This document shows positions 34,040 through 47,736 of a stretch of DNA of 64,000 nucleotides, in pieces (positions within the stretch are counted from its first letter, which is position 1; the number at the start of each line of letters is the position of its first letter). The notes beneath the pieces are model-generated. The model did no database searches. It was not told the DNA's origin and saw nothing but the letters and a program-made list of their open reading frames with translations. This DNA is from Cyrtodaria siliqua (Eukaryota; Mollusca; Bivalvia; Adapedonta; Hiatellidae): contig JAWPHD010001815.1 of NCBI GenBank assembly GCA_037043455.1, positions 124,001 to 188,000 on the forward strand, read 5' to 3'. Both the position numbers and the translations under genes were made by a program.

Positions 34040-36180
34040 GTAAATTATTCTCATGGTCAATCTCATATTTCATCATTATTGTACCATTATTATATCTTAC
34101 CAAAATTGTTAAACAGTCACTATTTACTTAAACGGTCTTAACAAGTAGAAATAATCAAGGGCAGTAACTCTGTAAAGCAAATGCTGATATTGCTACATGT
34201 AACTGAATTATTGCACAAGATCTTATTGAAGCAAATCTTCCGAGCAAAGTTGTTAAACATCCAATATCATTTAGTTATTGCAAAACTAACTAAAATTCAT
34301 TAATTTTGGAATAACCAAATGACTAAACTCTATAAAGTGTGGGTTAATTAAACGCACATTGTCAGAATTCACAGTCGGGGCATGAGTCAGCATTTAGGGA
34401 ACTGGGGCCAGTGCCCTCAGAAATGCAAATTTTGCGTTTGTTTTCATACCAAACGAGAATTTCTCAGAAACAGAAATTAGTGGGGTTTTTTTTATTATTA
34501 AAGTGGCACCAAGAATGTACCATTCAAAATTGCAAAAAGGATGCTGAATTTATTTATTTTTGTTAAGAGGGGAATTTTTCACAGGATTTTCGACCCAAAA
34601 AATAGCCAAACGAGTGCCCTTTTTTATATATTTTGGGAACATAACACATCCCGTCACAATTGGGAATTTTAGTGTGATTTTCATAAAACTGGAAGTTTTG
34701 CCACAATTTTTCATAGAATTCGGGAAAAAGATTTGTAAAACATTCGTTTCATAAGTGTATTTTTAATACTGTATACTGTACCAAGACCAACAGAGGCAAA
34801 TTTAATAACTGGCACACTTAAACAAAATATAAAATAAAACAAAAAACAATTTTCTTTCAATTGGGATTTTTTTCTCACAATTGGGGGAAAAATATATGTT
34901 CAGGCATTGGAAATATGACTGACTCAATAACGGCTATAGAAACAGCCAAAAAATAACACAGATTCATTCAACATCTCTATGGTAAAAACATTGTTAATAA
35001 TAACTTCAGTGGAAGTTAAATTCCATTTTCTTATAAGTGAAAGCTGATATTTTCTTTTTTGCCACTTAATCAAGGGCAATAATTCTGTAACACATGCATC
35101 GATTTAACTATTTGTCAACTCTAGATCATACTGAAAAGCAAAGGCTTCAACCAAAATTTGGTGTAAATCCAATTAAATTTAGTAAACAAATGAATAAACA
35201 AGCTGACATTTGCATATTTTTAAGCTACAAGGACAATAACTCTGCAATGTGTCAATTTTGTTCATTGTGAAAGCCCAAGATCTTAGTGAAATAAACCTTC
35301 AAATAATTCATTGAAAATCTCAAATCTTGCTCATATGCACAGACCTAATAACAAATAGATTGGACACTATGAAAATTATCTAAATTTCACGTGGCACAGT
35401 GCGAAAATTTCACAAATCATTTCCCAACTTTAAACACACATATTATGAAGAGTTTTATAGATACAAGTTTCATTCATGCCAAATACCATCACAAATTTAA
35501 TTTTCTTTCCAGTGATAGTATTTTTCTTTCTCTTACATTAACAGCAAAAAAGGAGTTTGACGGAAACTTTTACTATGTCAAAACCTTGATTTTTAAGAGA
35601 AAAGCGAAAAATGATGACATTTTTAACTTTAAACATCTTTTTATACAATTTCTTACTTTCAAAATAAACATAAATTATTATAATACCATTTTGCTGTTCA
35701 CTATGAATCGTTTGAATGTATTCTCATCAAAATCAGTGAATAATTGAGAGAGGAGATAGAAGGAAAAGTTCAGGTTCCACGTGATATTTTGGTTAGATAG
35801 AAAGTTTCCTACCTGTTTATCAATATGTCTGTGTCATATGTTACCAGGTTTTCAAGCAGAAAAAAACTCTGTAAGGAATGCATCAATCTTTCTAATGATT
35901 TAACTTGTCTAAGATCTTATTAAAACAAAGTTTTGATTCAAATTAAGATCTGGAACAGTTTATAATGTTATGGTGTTCACAAGAATGTGGTTTCTGACAA
36001 CAGGCAATGCGCCATCTAATCTTTGACCAGCATATAGCTACAAATGAAAAAGTCCGGAACACTCTAGAATGTTTCAAATTATTTTTATTTATTTTTCTAT
36101 ACTTTTGAACCAAGGCTGACATTGACCTTTTGATACTGATATTACAATGACCCTACATTTTCATAGTTCTATGACAACAT
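34040..36180. other. Non-coding AT-rich stretch
   Basis: No gene is supported. The short plus-strand frames at 34560 and 35391 are rich in Phe, Ile, Asn and Lys as expected from AT-rich DNA. Scattered 'caagggcaataactctg' phrases suggest worn repeats. Confidence 0.45.
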
Positions 36181-36182
36181 GA

Positions 36183-37077
36183 AACAAGAGGCCCAAGAAG
36201 GGTTTAGGATACTCTACCTACTGCTAACATGGACTTGGTCTTAGCACAATATATTTAGAGAGTAAGTGACCAATGAAAAATAACAAAGTATACATTTACA
36301 GCAAGACAAAACTGTTTTAAGACTGTCCATGGAAACCAATAAATAAGAGGTCAATGACTTTGAAGCTCTACCGATAGATTTTGATAGCTAAATTAGCCAT
36401 GGAAACCTGTGAAGTTCTATAAAAATCAGCACTTTCAGAGAAGTAGTCACCACAAGGTGGCTGCAGCCATGTTTGACATTGAATTGAAATGATTTTCGAC
36501 AAGGCTCAACATCATGTCATGCTGATCATATTAAAAAAGGTTCCATATCAATATCGCTTATAGTTTTCAAGAAGTAGTCGCTGCGAACTTGTTGTTTAAA
36601 AATCTATTGTTAGCTTCGGCAGTCATCTTGGATTTTACATCAATGTGAATTTTTGCTAGGATCAACTAGACATTATGGGCAACATTCCTGTTAAGTTTTA
36701 TGAAATCCATCCAGTAGTTTCAGAGGAGTAGTCGCTACAAGATTTTACTATAAAACTCTATGTAAACAAATATGCAGCCATGTTTAACGTCGAATCAAAA
36801 TGATTTTCAACAAGGACCAACATCATGTCATGCTGTTTTAGAAAAAGTCACATATCAATATCACTTATAGTTTTCAAGAAGTAGTCGCTAAACATCAATA
36901 TGAATTTTTGCTAGGATCAACCGGAAATTATATGGGCAACATTCCTGTAAAGTTTCATGAAAATCCCTCCAATAGTTTCCGATGGGTAGTCGCTACAAAA
37001 ATAAGTTTACGGACGGATGGACGACAGATGCCGCAACACAGCATAAGCTCTCCAGATCTTTGATCAGTAGAGCTAAG
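36183..37077 (+). repeat. Dispersed repeat of the 'aagaggcccaag' / 'gtagagcta' family
   Basis: The head is 'acaagaggcccaagaaggg' with 'actctacctactg'; the end is 'acggacggatggacgacaga' and 'gatcagtagagctaagaa'. The internal unit of about 190-300 bp contains 'acatcatgtcatgctg' and 'gttttcaagaagtagtcgct', present at least twice. Confidence 0.75.
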
Positions 37078-37429
37078 AAGGTTACATACATATGACAGTT
37101 AGTTTCTTAATACAGTCTCTCTACTAAATAAGCGCTCTGTTTAATCTTCTAATCATTTAATCTGTAGATCATACTGACTGTAATAAAACTTCAAGCAAAA
37201 TCTGGTTAAAAATCTGAACCCATTAATAAAGTTATTGCAGCATGAACAAGCTCATATTTGATTGTTTTTAAATAATCAAGGGAAATAATGCGACATATGC
37301 ATTTATTCTGCTCATTGTTGATTGAGAAAGACAGATGTCTCCCCTCAATGCACAACCATGTTACGATATGTTTGATAGTGGATAGGGTGCATATTTTCAG
37401 CAGGGACACTGACCACTAAAATTCAACAG

Positions 37430-38570
37430 AGTCATCCTCTTTCTACAGGCAGTCCACCCATGAGACTGGCTTCAAGGTAAGAGAAAGTACAATGTGGACA
37501 AAGATTGTTCATGATCATTTTCCTGCCATGGTGACCTTGACATTTGACCCAATGACCTCAAAATCAATATGGATCATCTCACCACAGGCAGTCCAACCCA
37601 TAAGTTTAATGAGAAGAGGAGAACTTTAGTGCGGGCAAGGTTTATCATGATAGGGTCATGGTGACTTTGACCTCAATAGAGGTCATCCTCTGGACAAAGG
37701 CAGTCAACTCATGAAGTTTCATGAGCTTTGCTTAATGGGAAGGAGTTACAGTGTGGCCAAAGTTTTTAATGTTCGTGTCAGAATGACCTTCAACTTTGAC
37801 CTATTGACCTCAAACTAAATAGGGGTGATTCTCTCAGCAAAGGCAGTCAACCCATGATGTTTTATGAGTGTTGCTTAGTGGGAACAGGAGTTACAGTGTG
37901 GTCAAGGTTTATTTTCATGTTCATGTCAGGGTGACCTTGACCTTTGACCTACTGACCTCCCATGAATTTTCACAAGATTTGCTTTAGGAAAAGGGGTTTC
38001 ATTATCTATAGTCACGGTGACTGACCTTATGACCTGAAAATCTATAGGGGTCACTCTCTCACCACAGGCAGTCTACCCAGGACATTTTATGAGATTTGCT
38101 TTAGGGAAGTGGACTTTGTTTTTGCTAAGTGGACTTTGTTTTTGCTAAGGTTTTTTATTACCAGGTCAAAGTGACCTTGACCTCAACTGATGCTTCGTAC
38201 AAAGTATTGTCAAAATCCATAACGTCATTTAGGAGAAGTAGCGCAGACAGGATTTGACAATGGTTTTCATTTTTCATTACAGTGTCACGGTAACCTTGAC
38301 ATTTGACATATGCACCACAGCATCAACAGGGGTCATCCTCTCATAACCACAGTCATTGTTATTCCATTATCGGGTTACAGTGGCCTTGACTTATGATGTA
38401 CTCACCTCAAATTCAGAAATGCTTAACTAGATATCATACTGATGATTCGTACCAAGTTTCGTCAAAATCCAACAAGTTTTTTAGGAGGAGTAGCGCAGAC
38501 AAGATTTGTGACAGACAGATGGACGGACAGAAAGGCCAAAAACAATGCATCCACTACCACTTCGTCGGAG
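37430..38570 (+). repeat. Repeat array with 'accacaggcagtc' units
   Basis: Units of about 150-180 bp contain 'gggtcatcctctc', 'accacaggcagtc', 'acccatgaagttt', 'atgagatttgctt' and 'gtgaccttgacctttgacc'. It ends in 'gacagatggacggacagaaa'. A related array in the same orientation lies at 50440-50890. Confidence 0.75.
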
Positions 38571-41400
38571 GAGACATAATTCATCTTACGAACAAAAATA
38601 AGCTAACAGATGGGAAGGACAAACCCTTCGAATATCAAGACTATCTAACCTTTAGCTGGAAAAGCTTAAAATGAGAAAACTAAAGAGACTATTAACGTTT
38701 TCACTAAATAGTTTTTGAATGAACTGACACAAGCATGGATCTCCACTATTAATATTTCCCCCTTTGTAGGTGAAGAGAGATATGCACGTTCCACACCTTG
38801 GGTTGACAATGTTCACTATCAATATTGGCATAATCATTATTATCAACATAAAACCACATTGCAAGCAATTACAGATCACACAAATGCAATGAAAGAAAAA
38901 CGTACAACAAATGATAAATAGGTTAAACAACAGAACAGTGCTTCAGCTATTTAAAAGTGTTACCAAAATATTTTACATATGTTATACATATATAAAAACA
39001 TGTAGAAGTAATTAGTATACCTATATTTAAGAAAAATAACACAATAACGGTGCATTATTACGCATTATATCAATTTTTAATTCAAATGTATTTTTTTCTC
39101 AATCGAACGGCAAATAGTGATATGATACACAATAGCTACCCTTAAAATATGAAAACAGTGATTATATATACATATATATATATGGCCAGGAGCGTAGCAT
39201 GACCTATTTTCAATATACTAATTATACAAGGTGCGAAGAGTAAATTGAAATATTCCATCCTTACCCCTTCCCCCTCTGATTTTTATTACGTTTGTCAACT
39301 TTTTAGGCTTTTTATCTTTTATTTTGCCAAGTTAGTCCCGGGAGTAAGGGAGTATGCCATGCTATGCCCCTGATGGCAATGCATCATTTTATGGGGTCAA
39401 CCAATTAGTATCCCTTCCCAGGGTTACGTGAAAAAAGCGTAGATTATAACTTCCTTGTTTTCATAATTTTCTTATAACGCAATTTCATATTACTGCATAA
39501 GGCCTTAAAAAAGAGATTGTTACCTGTTACCAGACCGATCTTGATTTTTACCCCCTGCCCTTATTTTCTTTATAACAGTATTATTTACGGTAAAAAAATT
39601 GCGCCAATGACGACGCAAATGAATTATTATATCTGCAGTCCCCTCGCTTAGCAACGATAGTTTCCGTTTTCGATTTTCAACGCATACGTATTTTTGACAT
39701 TGAAAGATGTCGATTTGAAGTTCGCTTTTCTCGTCAAAATCAAGCATACAAAGTCAACAACATATATAGATCTCAAGATAAACATTCTAATTTACTTGCT
39801 GCGAAGAAATAAATTCAAAGTAGATTGTATATTGTGTTATACACGGGTTCTACCTGTGACCCACATTCGCAGATTACACAAAATGTCATTTGCATTCAAT
39901 ATTATCATGTCTTTTTTTTTCACAGCATATTTCCCCTAGCCATAAGGTTGATTCTTACAAATATTATGTTTATATTAAGCAAATACTTCATATTGTTAAC
40001 CCTGATGAAGGTCATTGTATGACCGAAACGTTGGTCCTAATAAAAACAGTAAAAACACACCCGATTTTGGTCGTTTGTTCTACTACTCCTTCTTGCTTTC
40101 TCGTAAATATTATGTTTGTTTGAAATTTCTAAGGCTAAATATTCTTTTAAACTAAGATAGATGATGGATACTCTATGATTTGGATGATTACAATGGATGT
40201 AAATATACTAATTTTGGAAGGGGTTTCCCCGGAGTACATAAACAATGTATTTATGATATCAGGTACATGCCACAGAGTTCTTCCATTTATAGAAATTATG
40301 TAAAAATATTTAATTTTTTCTTGGTTGCTGAGATATTCAAGTTCAAAGTTCACCTATTAACAAATTTTCCCGATAGTTTTTGTTATTGTTTACCAGGGCC
40401 TTCTGTTCAGGAATCAGAAATTCTTATAATTAGTACGGTGCCCGATGCAGCTTTTTTAAAATAGCGCCGTTCAGGATTGTTATCTAATCTTCAAAGATCG
40501 CTTATTTTATTAATCTCACTTGATTCATCTACATGGTATTTTAAATTTAATATTCCGCTGAATAAAACAGCAACTGAATGCGGATATTTAAAATAATTAT
40601 TTAGCACTGTTTGACCGGTGCACGCGTCCATACGCGGAGATTTTTCTTATATTTTTCCGTGTTTTTTATTTCATTTATTATGTCTGTTACAGATTGACGA
40701 AGATTGGTAACATATTAGTGATACAAACTATACAAGATAAAACAATAAACAATTTGAATTTACAAACTGGATTATTGCAATTTTAAAATAGTGCAATGGC
40801 GAATGCAGATTTCCCGGTTGCTGTTTCCAGAGATCTAAGAAATAATGGTTTTATATTGCATTTCTGCTGTTTACAACGATTTTGTTCAATAAAAGATGAA
40901 AAGTTACAGTAAACCCATTTGCTTTAAAACAATTATTTTGCAATTAAATATGAAAACTATGAACATAAAAGTCAATTAAATCGCCGTGAAACCCCGGCGA
41001 GTTCTCACAGAGTTTCAGAGTGAGTGAGTGAGTGAGTAAGTGAGTGAGTGACCGTGATGATGACCGAGAATCCCCATATTTTAATTGCGTATAACGTTCA
41101 TTTTGCGTTCATTTTCCGTTCTTTCAGCGTCGACGCCCTGCGTTCGTTCTGCATTTATTTGGAGTATGCAACTGTAGCAGAAAACATCATTGAAAAACAT
41201 TCTATTAACTGAGGTAGCAGAATAAAAAAAAAACTTACACCTCCCCTCCCCAACAAATAAAAACAACAACAAAAAATCATTCTTAATAAATATTTTGGAT
41301 TAATAGTGGGAACAAAGCAGCGATTTGGTGTTTTTTTGGTGGTCAGTATATATCAAAACTTGGCTGCATGAAGTGATGTAAATATACAATCCTTATTAGC
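38571..41400. other. Non-coding stretch with microsatellites and a possible retroelement tail
   Basis: At 40000-40055, 'cctgatgaaggtcat', 'gaccgaaacgttggtc' and 'aataaaaacagt' resemble the 3' end motif of Penelope-like or related retroelements, but no reverse transcriptase is visible upstream. A (GAGT)n run occupies about 41022-41050 and a TA-rich run 39165-39185. No gene is supported. Confidence 0.35.
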
Positions 41401-41404
41401 AGGC

Positions 41405-42251
41405 CTATTCATTTGTCAGTCTATTGAACGTGCACTTATGCTTATGTTTTTTTACACACGACCTCCATCTGAAAACCTTTCCACACTCACAAGTGTATGA
41501 TGGTGGACCATGTTTTCCGCGAGTGTGTTCTTGTAGGTTCTTTTTATGTTCAAACTCTATCCCACATTCTTGACAGCTAAACCCTTTAGATTTCTTACTA
41601 CATGCCTGCTGGTGTTGTTTCAAAGTAGACAAATAGGTGTATGCGGCTCCACATTTGTTGCATTTATGAGGTTTTAAATTATGGTGCCTTGCAATGTGAC
41701 CGTGGAAGTGAGTCTTTTGCATAAAACCCTTATCACATATTTTGCATGTAAGCCAGAACTTGTCTGCATGGACTTTATTAATGTGTAGTTTACAACCATA
41801 TTTCGATATAAATTGTTTTCCACAAATGTCACATACGTGTTTCTCTCTCTTCTGACTACAAGAATGAGTATTACTATGGCGAATCAAGTTACACTTGTAA
41901 GAAGTCTTGAATTCACAGTTGCCACACTGGAAAGATTTCTTCAGTTCTGCAGAAGCTCCATCTGTTTTGCTTCCTTTATTCGAAAGTTGTTTGTCTTTCA
42001 CATGAGTCGTTCTATGTTTCACCAAGTGAGATCTATTTTTACTCTCAAACCCACATTCGCAACACTTGTATTTTGTATGTATTTGATGTCCTGAGACTGA
42101 CTGCTCCTGTTTGTAATCTGTTCCCTGTGATACAGTGGACTGAGCGTTTAATTGTTTAGCACATGGCGGAGCATTTCCTGGTGCATTTGTGTCAAGCACC
42201 TCTTCATCGGATATAGACGAACCATCGAGGAGCTGGAACTCCATTTCACTT
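41405..42251 (-). CDS. Seven-finger C2H2/C2HC zinc-finger terminal exon
   Basis: This is a partial CDS. The acceptor 'tgttttcgcattgtag' precedes 42251, the phase is 2 and the first ATG is at 42244. It encodes about 281 residues to a TAG at 41405. After an acidic and polar leader of about 60 residues come the fingers YKCCEC…, FQCGNC…, HVCDIC…, LTCKIC…, HKCNKC… (ends H-x3-C), FSCQEC… and a last CECGKVFRWRSCV… ending H-x3-C. Fingers 1 and 2 are separated by a Lys/Ser-rich linker of about 26 residues. All zinc ligands are present and the frame is intact. The layout equals that of 25534-26308 and 55123-55891. It is likely an alternative 3' exon of a nuclear transcription factor, or a two-exon gene. 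Confidence 0.85.
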
Positions 42252-42728
42252 CTACAATGCGAAAACAATGATGAAGCAAGGAAGCATCAAATTAAAATTA
42301 TACAATGGTCGACTTTTTAAAGATGATACAATTCTATTGCAAGTTGTATAATCATGATAATAAATTAATTATGCAGGTCATTTTAAGTATTAGAAAAGTT
42401 TTCGGAGGAAAAACTCACTATAGCGCATGCCTTTATATGGTCAAATCATCAATATAAGATATCTATTTTACCTGAAATCTGTAAAGTTAGTTCTTGTTTC
42501 AGTCCAAATGCGTGTCTTGAAATATTAGTGAATGCCTTGCCCTTTACAGTTACCATGGTTACAGACAATTATTATTATTATGTGAAATGACAAGATTTGA
42601 GATATCCTTCCCCATTACAAGAATAATGATTATGAGTTCTGTCTTTTGAAGTTAATATTAGTTTCCTGCTGGGACCTTGTTCTGTGAATGCTACATTTCC
42701 TGTTTGAATTTTATACCTGTTTTTTTAG

Positions 42729-42950
42729 TGTGGACTTTTGACTTCTGATCATTCACAAATTACTCATTATAAATAATTTAAGAAAACGTGGTCATTAAAT
42801 GAAACAAATAACTAATTGAAATGCCCATGGCATTACATTTTTGTGTTTTTTTTGTGCCCTTTTGACTTTTGAACATTCACAAATTACTCATTATAAATAA
42901 TTAAGAAAATGTGGTCATTAAATGAAACAAATAACTAATTGAATTATTAT
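42729..42950. repeat. Direct duplication, about 105 bp, two copies
   Basis: 'attcacaaattactcattat' with 'aaataatt' and 'gtggtcattaaatgaaacaa' and 'ataactaattgaa' occurs at 42749-42822 and again at 42875-42945. The copies are nearly identical, so the duplication is recent. No ORF. Confidence 0.75.
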
Positions 42951-45040
42951 TGTAAAAACCGTATATGCCCATGGCACGGCATCAATAGAGAGCTTGTTTT
43001 TCATCTTAAATTAAGCAAATTACCCTTTTTGACATAAATAGCGGCAAAAAAACAGAATATCAGTGACGGTATAGTCATGTGTTGTGAGTACAAATTCAGT
43101 GCAACAAAACAAGCCAGCTGAATGCTATATGTATGCAAAATATCAGAACACTATAAGGAATTTTTCCCTAAATAAACAGGTCTGTATATAAGGTGAATTT
43201 TGCAAGCAAAATCACTTTTCCCCTATGGCTGAGAATATTTCCCTTGTCAAGCAAGTATTACTCTATATTTTGAGAACAGAATGACTAAAAGGACTTTGAC
43301 ATTTCTCTTCAGTTAAAAAATGTGTTAAAATAAACTGTAACAATGATTACCCTTTTTTACTACTTTAGACATGTAAGATAATGATTAATAAGAGGCTAAA
43401 GTCACATAAAAACAATTTGCAACACTTAAAAATTAACCATTATATAACAATCTACAGCCGTTCCCGATTGAGCATGGAAATACATTGTGACAATGGATGT
43501 TTGACGCATCAGACATGTAAACAACCGGAAATGGAAGTACTCTGTGAATTAAAACTAGTTGACACCTCCCACTCGCCCCGCCTACAAATCTCACGTGACC
43601 AAAATCGATATCATAACACTGAGTACAGTACTTCTAAAGACTCGATCACCTTTTCGCTATTAGATGTTGATGTATTCCACTCTGTGCCGCACTAGCTTTG
43701 TTTGCACATGTGGTGTGACTGAACTGATTTCAGTGCATTTGTGTATAGCTTGTGATGGATTTAGGTCCTTGAATTAATACTTCTTCATGAAAAATCGGTC
43801 AGATTTGAGAAGAAACATGATTGTATATACTGGCTTAACCGTAATGCACAACCTCACATATTTCCGCATTACAAAACAAACTTGTTTTCGAATAATTACA
43901 GAAGATATATTTACATCAACAAATACTCAAGATATGTCAGTAAAATTTTGTTCGTCATTCAATGTGTAAACTAGTATAAAATTTTATTAAAATATTTCAT
44001 CTGACCTATATCCCCATAATTATCTCAAGTTTTCCTGAAAAAATGTCCCAGAGCACCGCAGCTAGAGACAATGTTTGAATCCCTCTCTGGTCAACATTTT
44101 TACCAACTTAAGTTTTCGTCTGTAAAAACGTGTGCATACGTGTTTCTGTTTAAACTTGTTTTAAAAGCTATTCGGAATTTTTTTCTCAAGTCCACTTTAC
44201 TTGAAATAGGCCGAAACTACCGTAAGTGTACAAAATAATTTGTCGTGAGCCATCAAGCATCATTCACTGCGCTAAATATTGTGCTATTTTCATTGTAAGA
44301 CCGAGTGAGAACTTTCATACACATTCAAAAAACAACGATGTAGACTACACGTTATAATTTACTTGCTGCGTGTAAAGATCGCTAGCCACTGCGGCTAGAA
44401 TGGGTCGACGAATCGGTGACGAGAGTGACAACTACTCATTATATATTTACACTATTGTTTACATTCAGCGAGGAATGGGGTTGAACACATGAAGACATTG
44501 CGTCAGTATGAATGTAATTACATGCTCAGTCATGAACGCCTGTAGCTAACCTCTTGCAACTTTGGATTTTTGGATTTAACCACACACACACACTCCTAAT
44601 GATTTTTTCCATGCCTGGAACCAATAAAATGCAAACTCAGACGGAAAAGAAAACTCAGCCACTGCCATACTTGCATCCATGAATGCCTCCTTGGATTTCA
44701 ATTGAGCAACCATCTTTTTATATAAAAGCCTTTCTTAGATGTTTGGGGTAACTCTTTGTCCATCGTTAAACCACTTCTCAGATCATCAGGTGACCGATTC
44801 AGGGCCAAATGGTCATCTTGTTTACTTTCAGATTACAATTACCACTAAGTGATTGAGTAAGACATAAGGGAAAATATGTAATGAGTGTGCATCATTCAAA
44901 AAGTTCACCATCATTGTGTTCACTTCTTTTAGTTCTTTATAAAGTATGTGTGGAACTGGGTACACTGCATGGGTAACAGTACTAAACCACAGTTGAGTGA
45001 ATTCTCACTGAATCCAGTGAGTAACAAAAATATCATTTTG
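42951..45040. other. Non-coding stretch
   Basis: No gene is supported. A region near 43560-43640 is slightly richer in CpG and includes CACGTG-like and TCGAT sites, but without a TATA box or following exon it cannot be called a promoter. Microsatellite (CA)n at about 44581-44593. Confidence 0.35.
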
Positions 45041-45063
45041 AGTGAAACGGCTACTGTTTGTTT

Positions 45064-45549
45064 TCAGAAAAGTCTGTAACAACAACTGCACCATGTGGGA
45101 CATTTTTCGCCAATGTTTTGAATTGTGGGTAACAAATCAGTTCGGAAAAACAACCAACCAATTTTCTTCACTTTCTTTGTGTTTTTGTTTTTCCATTCAG
45201 ACTGTCGTGAGCCTCTCAGATGTTGAATCTTTTCTTTATCTGTTTTCATCTTCAATCGTTTCCGTTCCATATCCTTTTCTCTAATTTGACATGGATATTC
45301 TCGCTTTTTCTCTTTTTCTTTTTGTAACCATTCTTCTTCCCATTCAATTTGCTGTCTGTTTTTGACCGACTTTACAGTACCAATAGTTTTCTTTTCCTTT
45401 CTACTCTCTTTTTGCTTTGACCTTAATTTTCGCATTCTTATTTTACTCTGTTCCCTGTTTCTAGCAAGTTCTACTTCGGTACATGTTTTTCTCTGTTTCC
45501 TCGCTATACGAGCATGCTCTGCTCTTAATATTTTTGGTCATTACAGGTG
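45064..45549 (-). pseudogene. Fragment encoding a Lys/Arg/Glu-rich coiled coil, probably transposon-derived
   Basis: Read on the minus strand, an open frame gives a highly charged stretch (…ARNREQSKIRMRKLRSKQKE…, EWEEEWLQKEKEKKREY…, EKDMERKRLKMKTDKEK) that should form a basic coiled coil, and then loses this character (WLFFRTDLLPTIQN). There is no ATG context or splice site that makes a complete gene. Similar R/K-rich heads occur in many uncharacterised mollusc transposon proteins. A decayed fragment is the likeliest reading, but a real exon cannot be excluded. Confidence 0.35.
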
Positions 45550-45964
45550 AGCACAACCAGGATACTGGGTTTGACCATGACAGATAACCTGGAAGCAAAA
45601 ACATGTACCGTTCAGCTGCACTTAATCATACATAAAGTATTTTCTCCTAGCTCAAATGACTGTGTAGAACCACCATCCTTCCTATGTCTGGTTTTATTCA
45701 ATATTTCATTACTGAATTAAGCCAAATGATGGTGCATTGTGAAAAAGGAATGAAGGACAACCAGATGATCTCGTTGCCAGCTGTTTCTGCTCACCATACC
45801 TATTGCCTACCTAGATGCTATTGGTTAACTGGGCCTCATTTTCGTTTCATATAATTGCCCTAATGTAAACCGAGGTCAAATTGCCCTCATTCTCATTCAA
45901 CATAAACATATGTTTAACAGCCCTTTTATGTTTATTCATAACTAAATAATTAAAACTATAAGGG

Positions 45965-46390
45965 TGTTTCAAGGAACACTAAGCGTGTTGCCTGCAATTT
46001 GGTTATTTTAGCAAGAACAAACTGTCAGACAGTTGGAAGACAGAAAGTGCAATCCTTTATGAATTATGGAGCAGAAACAATTGTTAAATGGAGCATAACT
46101 CTGCACTTAATAATGAATAATGATAAATGTATAGTTTCATGACCATAGCTCAATATTTTGCCAAGATGAAATTTTATTGGACATGTGTAATGCCATTTCC
46201 TGGGGTAAGATGTGTGTGAATTTTCCATAGACCAATATTTTGCCATGAGCTTGGTTAGGGTTGCAGATTAAAGTTTTATAAAAAGAAAAGAAAAAAAAGG
46301 TTGCACAACTTTGTTGAAATGAAAGTCAGAGTTACTGGACATGTCAATGGCATTGAATAATTGGTAACGAATAACTGTATACAGCTTCAG
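45965..46390. repeat. Second copy of the 3500-4140 dispersed repeat
   Basis: 'tttatgaattatggagcaga' and 'cataactctgcac' and 'catgaccatagctcaatatt' match 3600-3720. 'gacatgtcaatggcattga' matches 3810-3835. Confidence 0.6.
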
Positions 46391-47736
46391 CATTTATATA
46401 CAAATTCTAAATCTATCACTCGACGCCCTTAGTGATATGTTTACACAAAATACATTGAAAATAATAGAATTATCAGATTCTCAATGTAAGGCTGTTTAAT
46501 ATTTTCATCGAAAGAAAACAAAATAACTTCAATATGGGCATGTGTCAATTAGAGTTCATTTTTGTGAACGTTGGTCAAAACTGGCCAAGCCATTTCTGAG
46601 ACGAAGTTGTTTCAAGAAAAGTTTATGATGGACAGATTGACGATGGTCTAAGAGTAAATCACCTCTAAGCCAAAGGCTCGGGCGAGTTAAAACATACTGG
46701 CTATTCTCATTCTCCTGTCCACAGATGTTGTGGAGATGTGATTTAGCGTCATGAATGATGTAATAAAATAACTGACTATGTGTACATCTCTCAGTCGAGT
46801 CTCGAGGCCTTGATGAAGATGACAAACGAGAGAACGAAAAGGATTGCAATGAGAGAACAGAATGTTTTATAAATGAATACTTTTCTATTCCTATTGAGAT
46901 ATTCAATGAAAGGAAGAATCGTGAAATGAAATGGTAAAAAGTAACAGTTAAACAGTAATAAAACTAGAGCTATCACTAAAGATGATTAATACCCCCGCTT
47001 GATGACCTGTTTGAATGTTTGCAGCCTAAAAAAAGGTACTGATTCTGTATTTACATATAAATCAACAAAAGAACAAATTTAATGCAAATTATTTGAAGGC
47101 GATTAATACTCCAGCATTGGTGTTCGGTCACAACAGGTATATCTACCTTAATAATAGATTCATGGAAATACTCTAAGTTTGTGCTGAGCAGAATCAATTA
47201 CAAATAATTAAAAAACATGTGGAGTCTTATCTAAAATTATTGGAGTTGTATCCGTATGAGGTCTTAAAATTAGTAGTGTGTCACCTAATGATATTTTTGC
47301 ATAAGAAGAAAGAAGAAAAGAAAATATCTGATTATCTGTTAAAAAATGCGACAAATAATTAAAATATGAGGAATTAGTGGAATGCAACCTTATGAAGTCC
47401 TATAATCAGTGGAGTGTAAATGTATATGGTTTTCATCAAGTATTTTCACATCGTACCAAAACGGAAAAAGCAAATACGCAACCATGCAACCAATACCTGC
47501 TAAATTTCTTAATAACCTCCACGAAACCTTGCATAGCCCCCACCAAATCTTGTTTGTCAGGGGTATAAATATGTGAAGTCTTTCGTAAAAATTAGTGGAG
47601 TGTAACCGTATGAGGTCCAAACATTCGTAGTGTGTAACTTCTTGAAGTTTTCATTATATATTTTCATGTCATAAAAATAGAGAAAGAAAATATGCAACCA
47701 TTTATGATTATCTGTTAAATAACATAACAAATAATT
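46391..47736. other. Non-coding stretch with low-copy repeats
   Basis: 'gtggaatgcaaccttatgaa' and 'tatggttttcatcaagtatt' phrases recur at 49615-49740 and 47590-47700, flanking the element at 47737-49592 and hinting that this element inserted into an older repeat. No gene. Confidence 0.4.

Noticed and set aside
33324..34103. 259-residue repetitive protein on the minus strand
   Set aside because: It is a translation of the 26-bp minisatellite; residues repeat every 26 because three DNA units make one period.
39960..40060. Penelope-like retroelement gene
   Set aside because: Only the 'gatgaaggtcat…gaccgaaacgttgg' tail motif is visible; no reverse transcriptase or GIY-YIG domain is present upstream.
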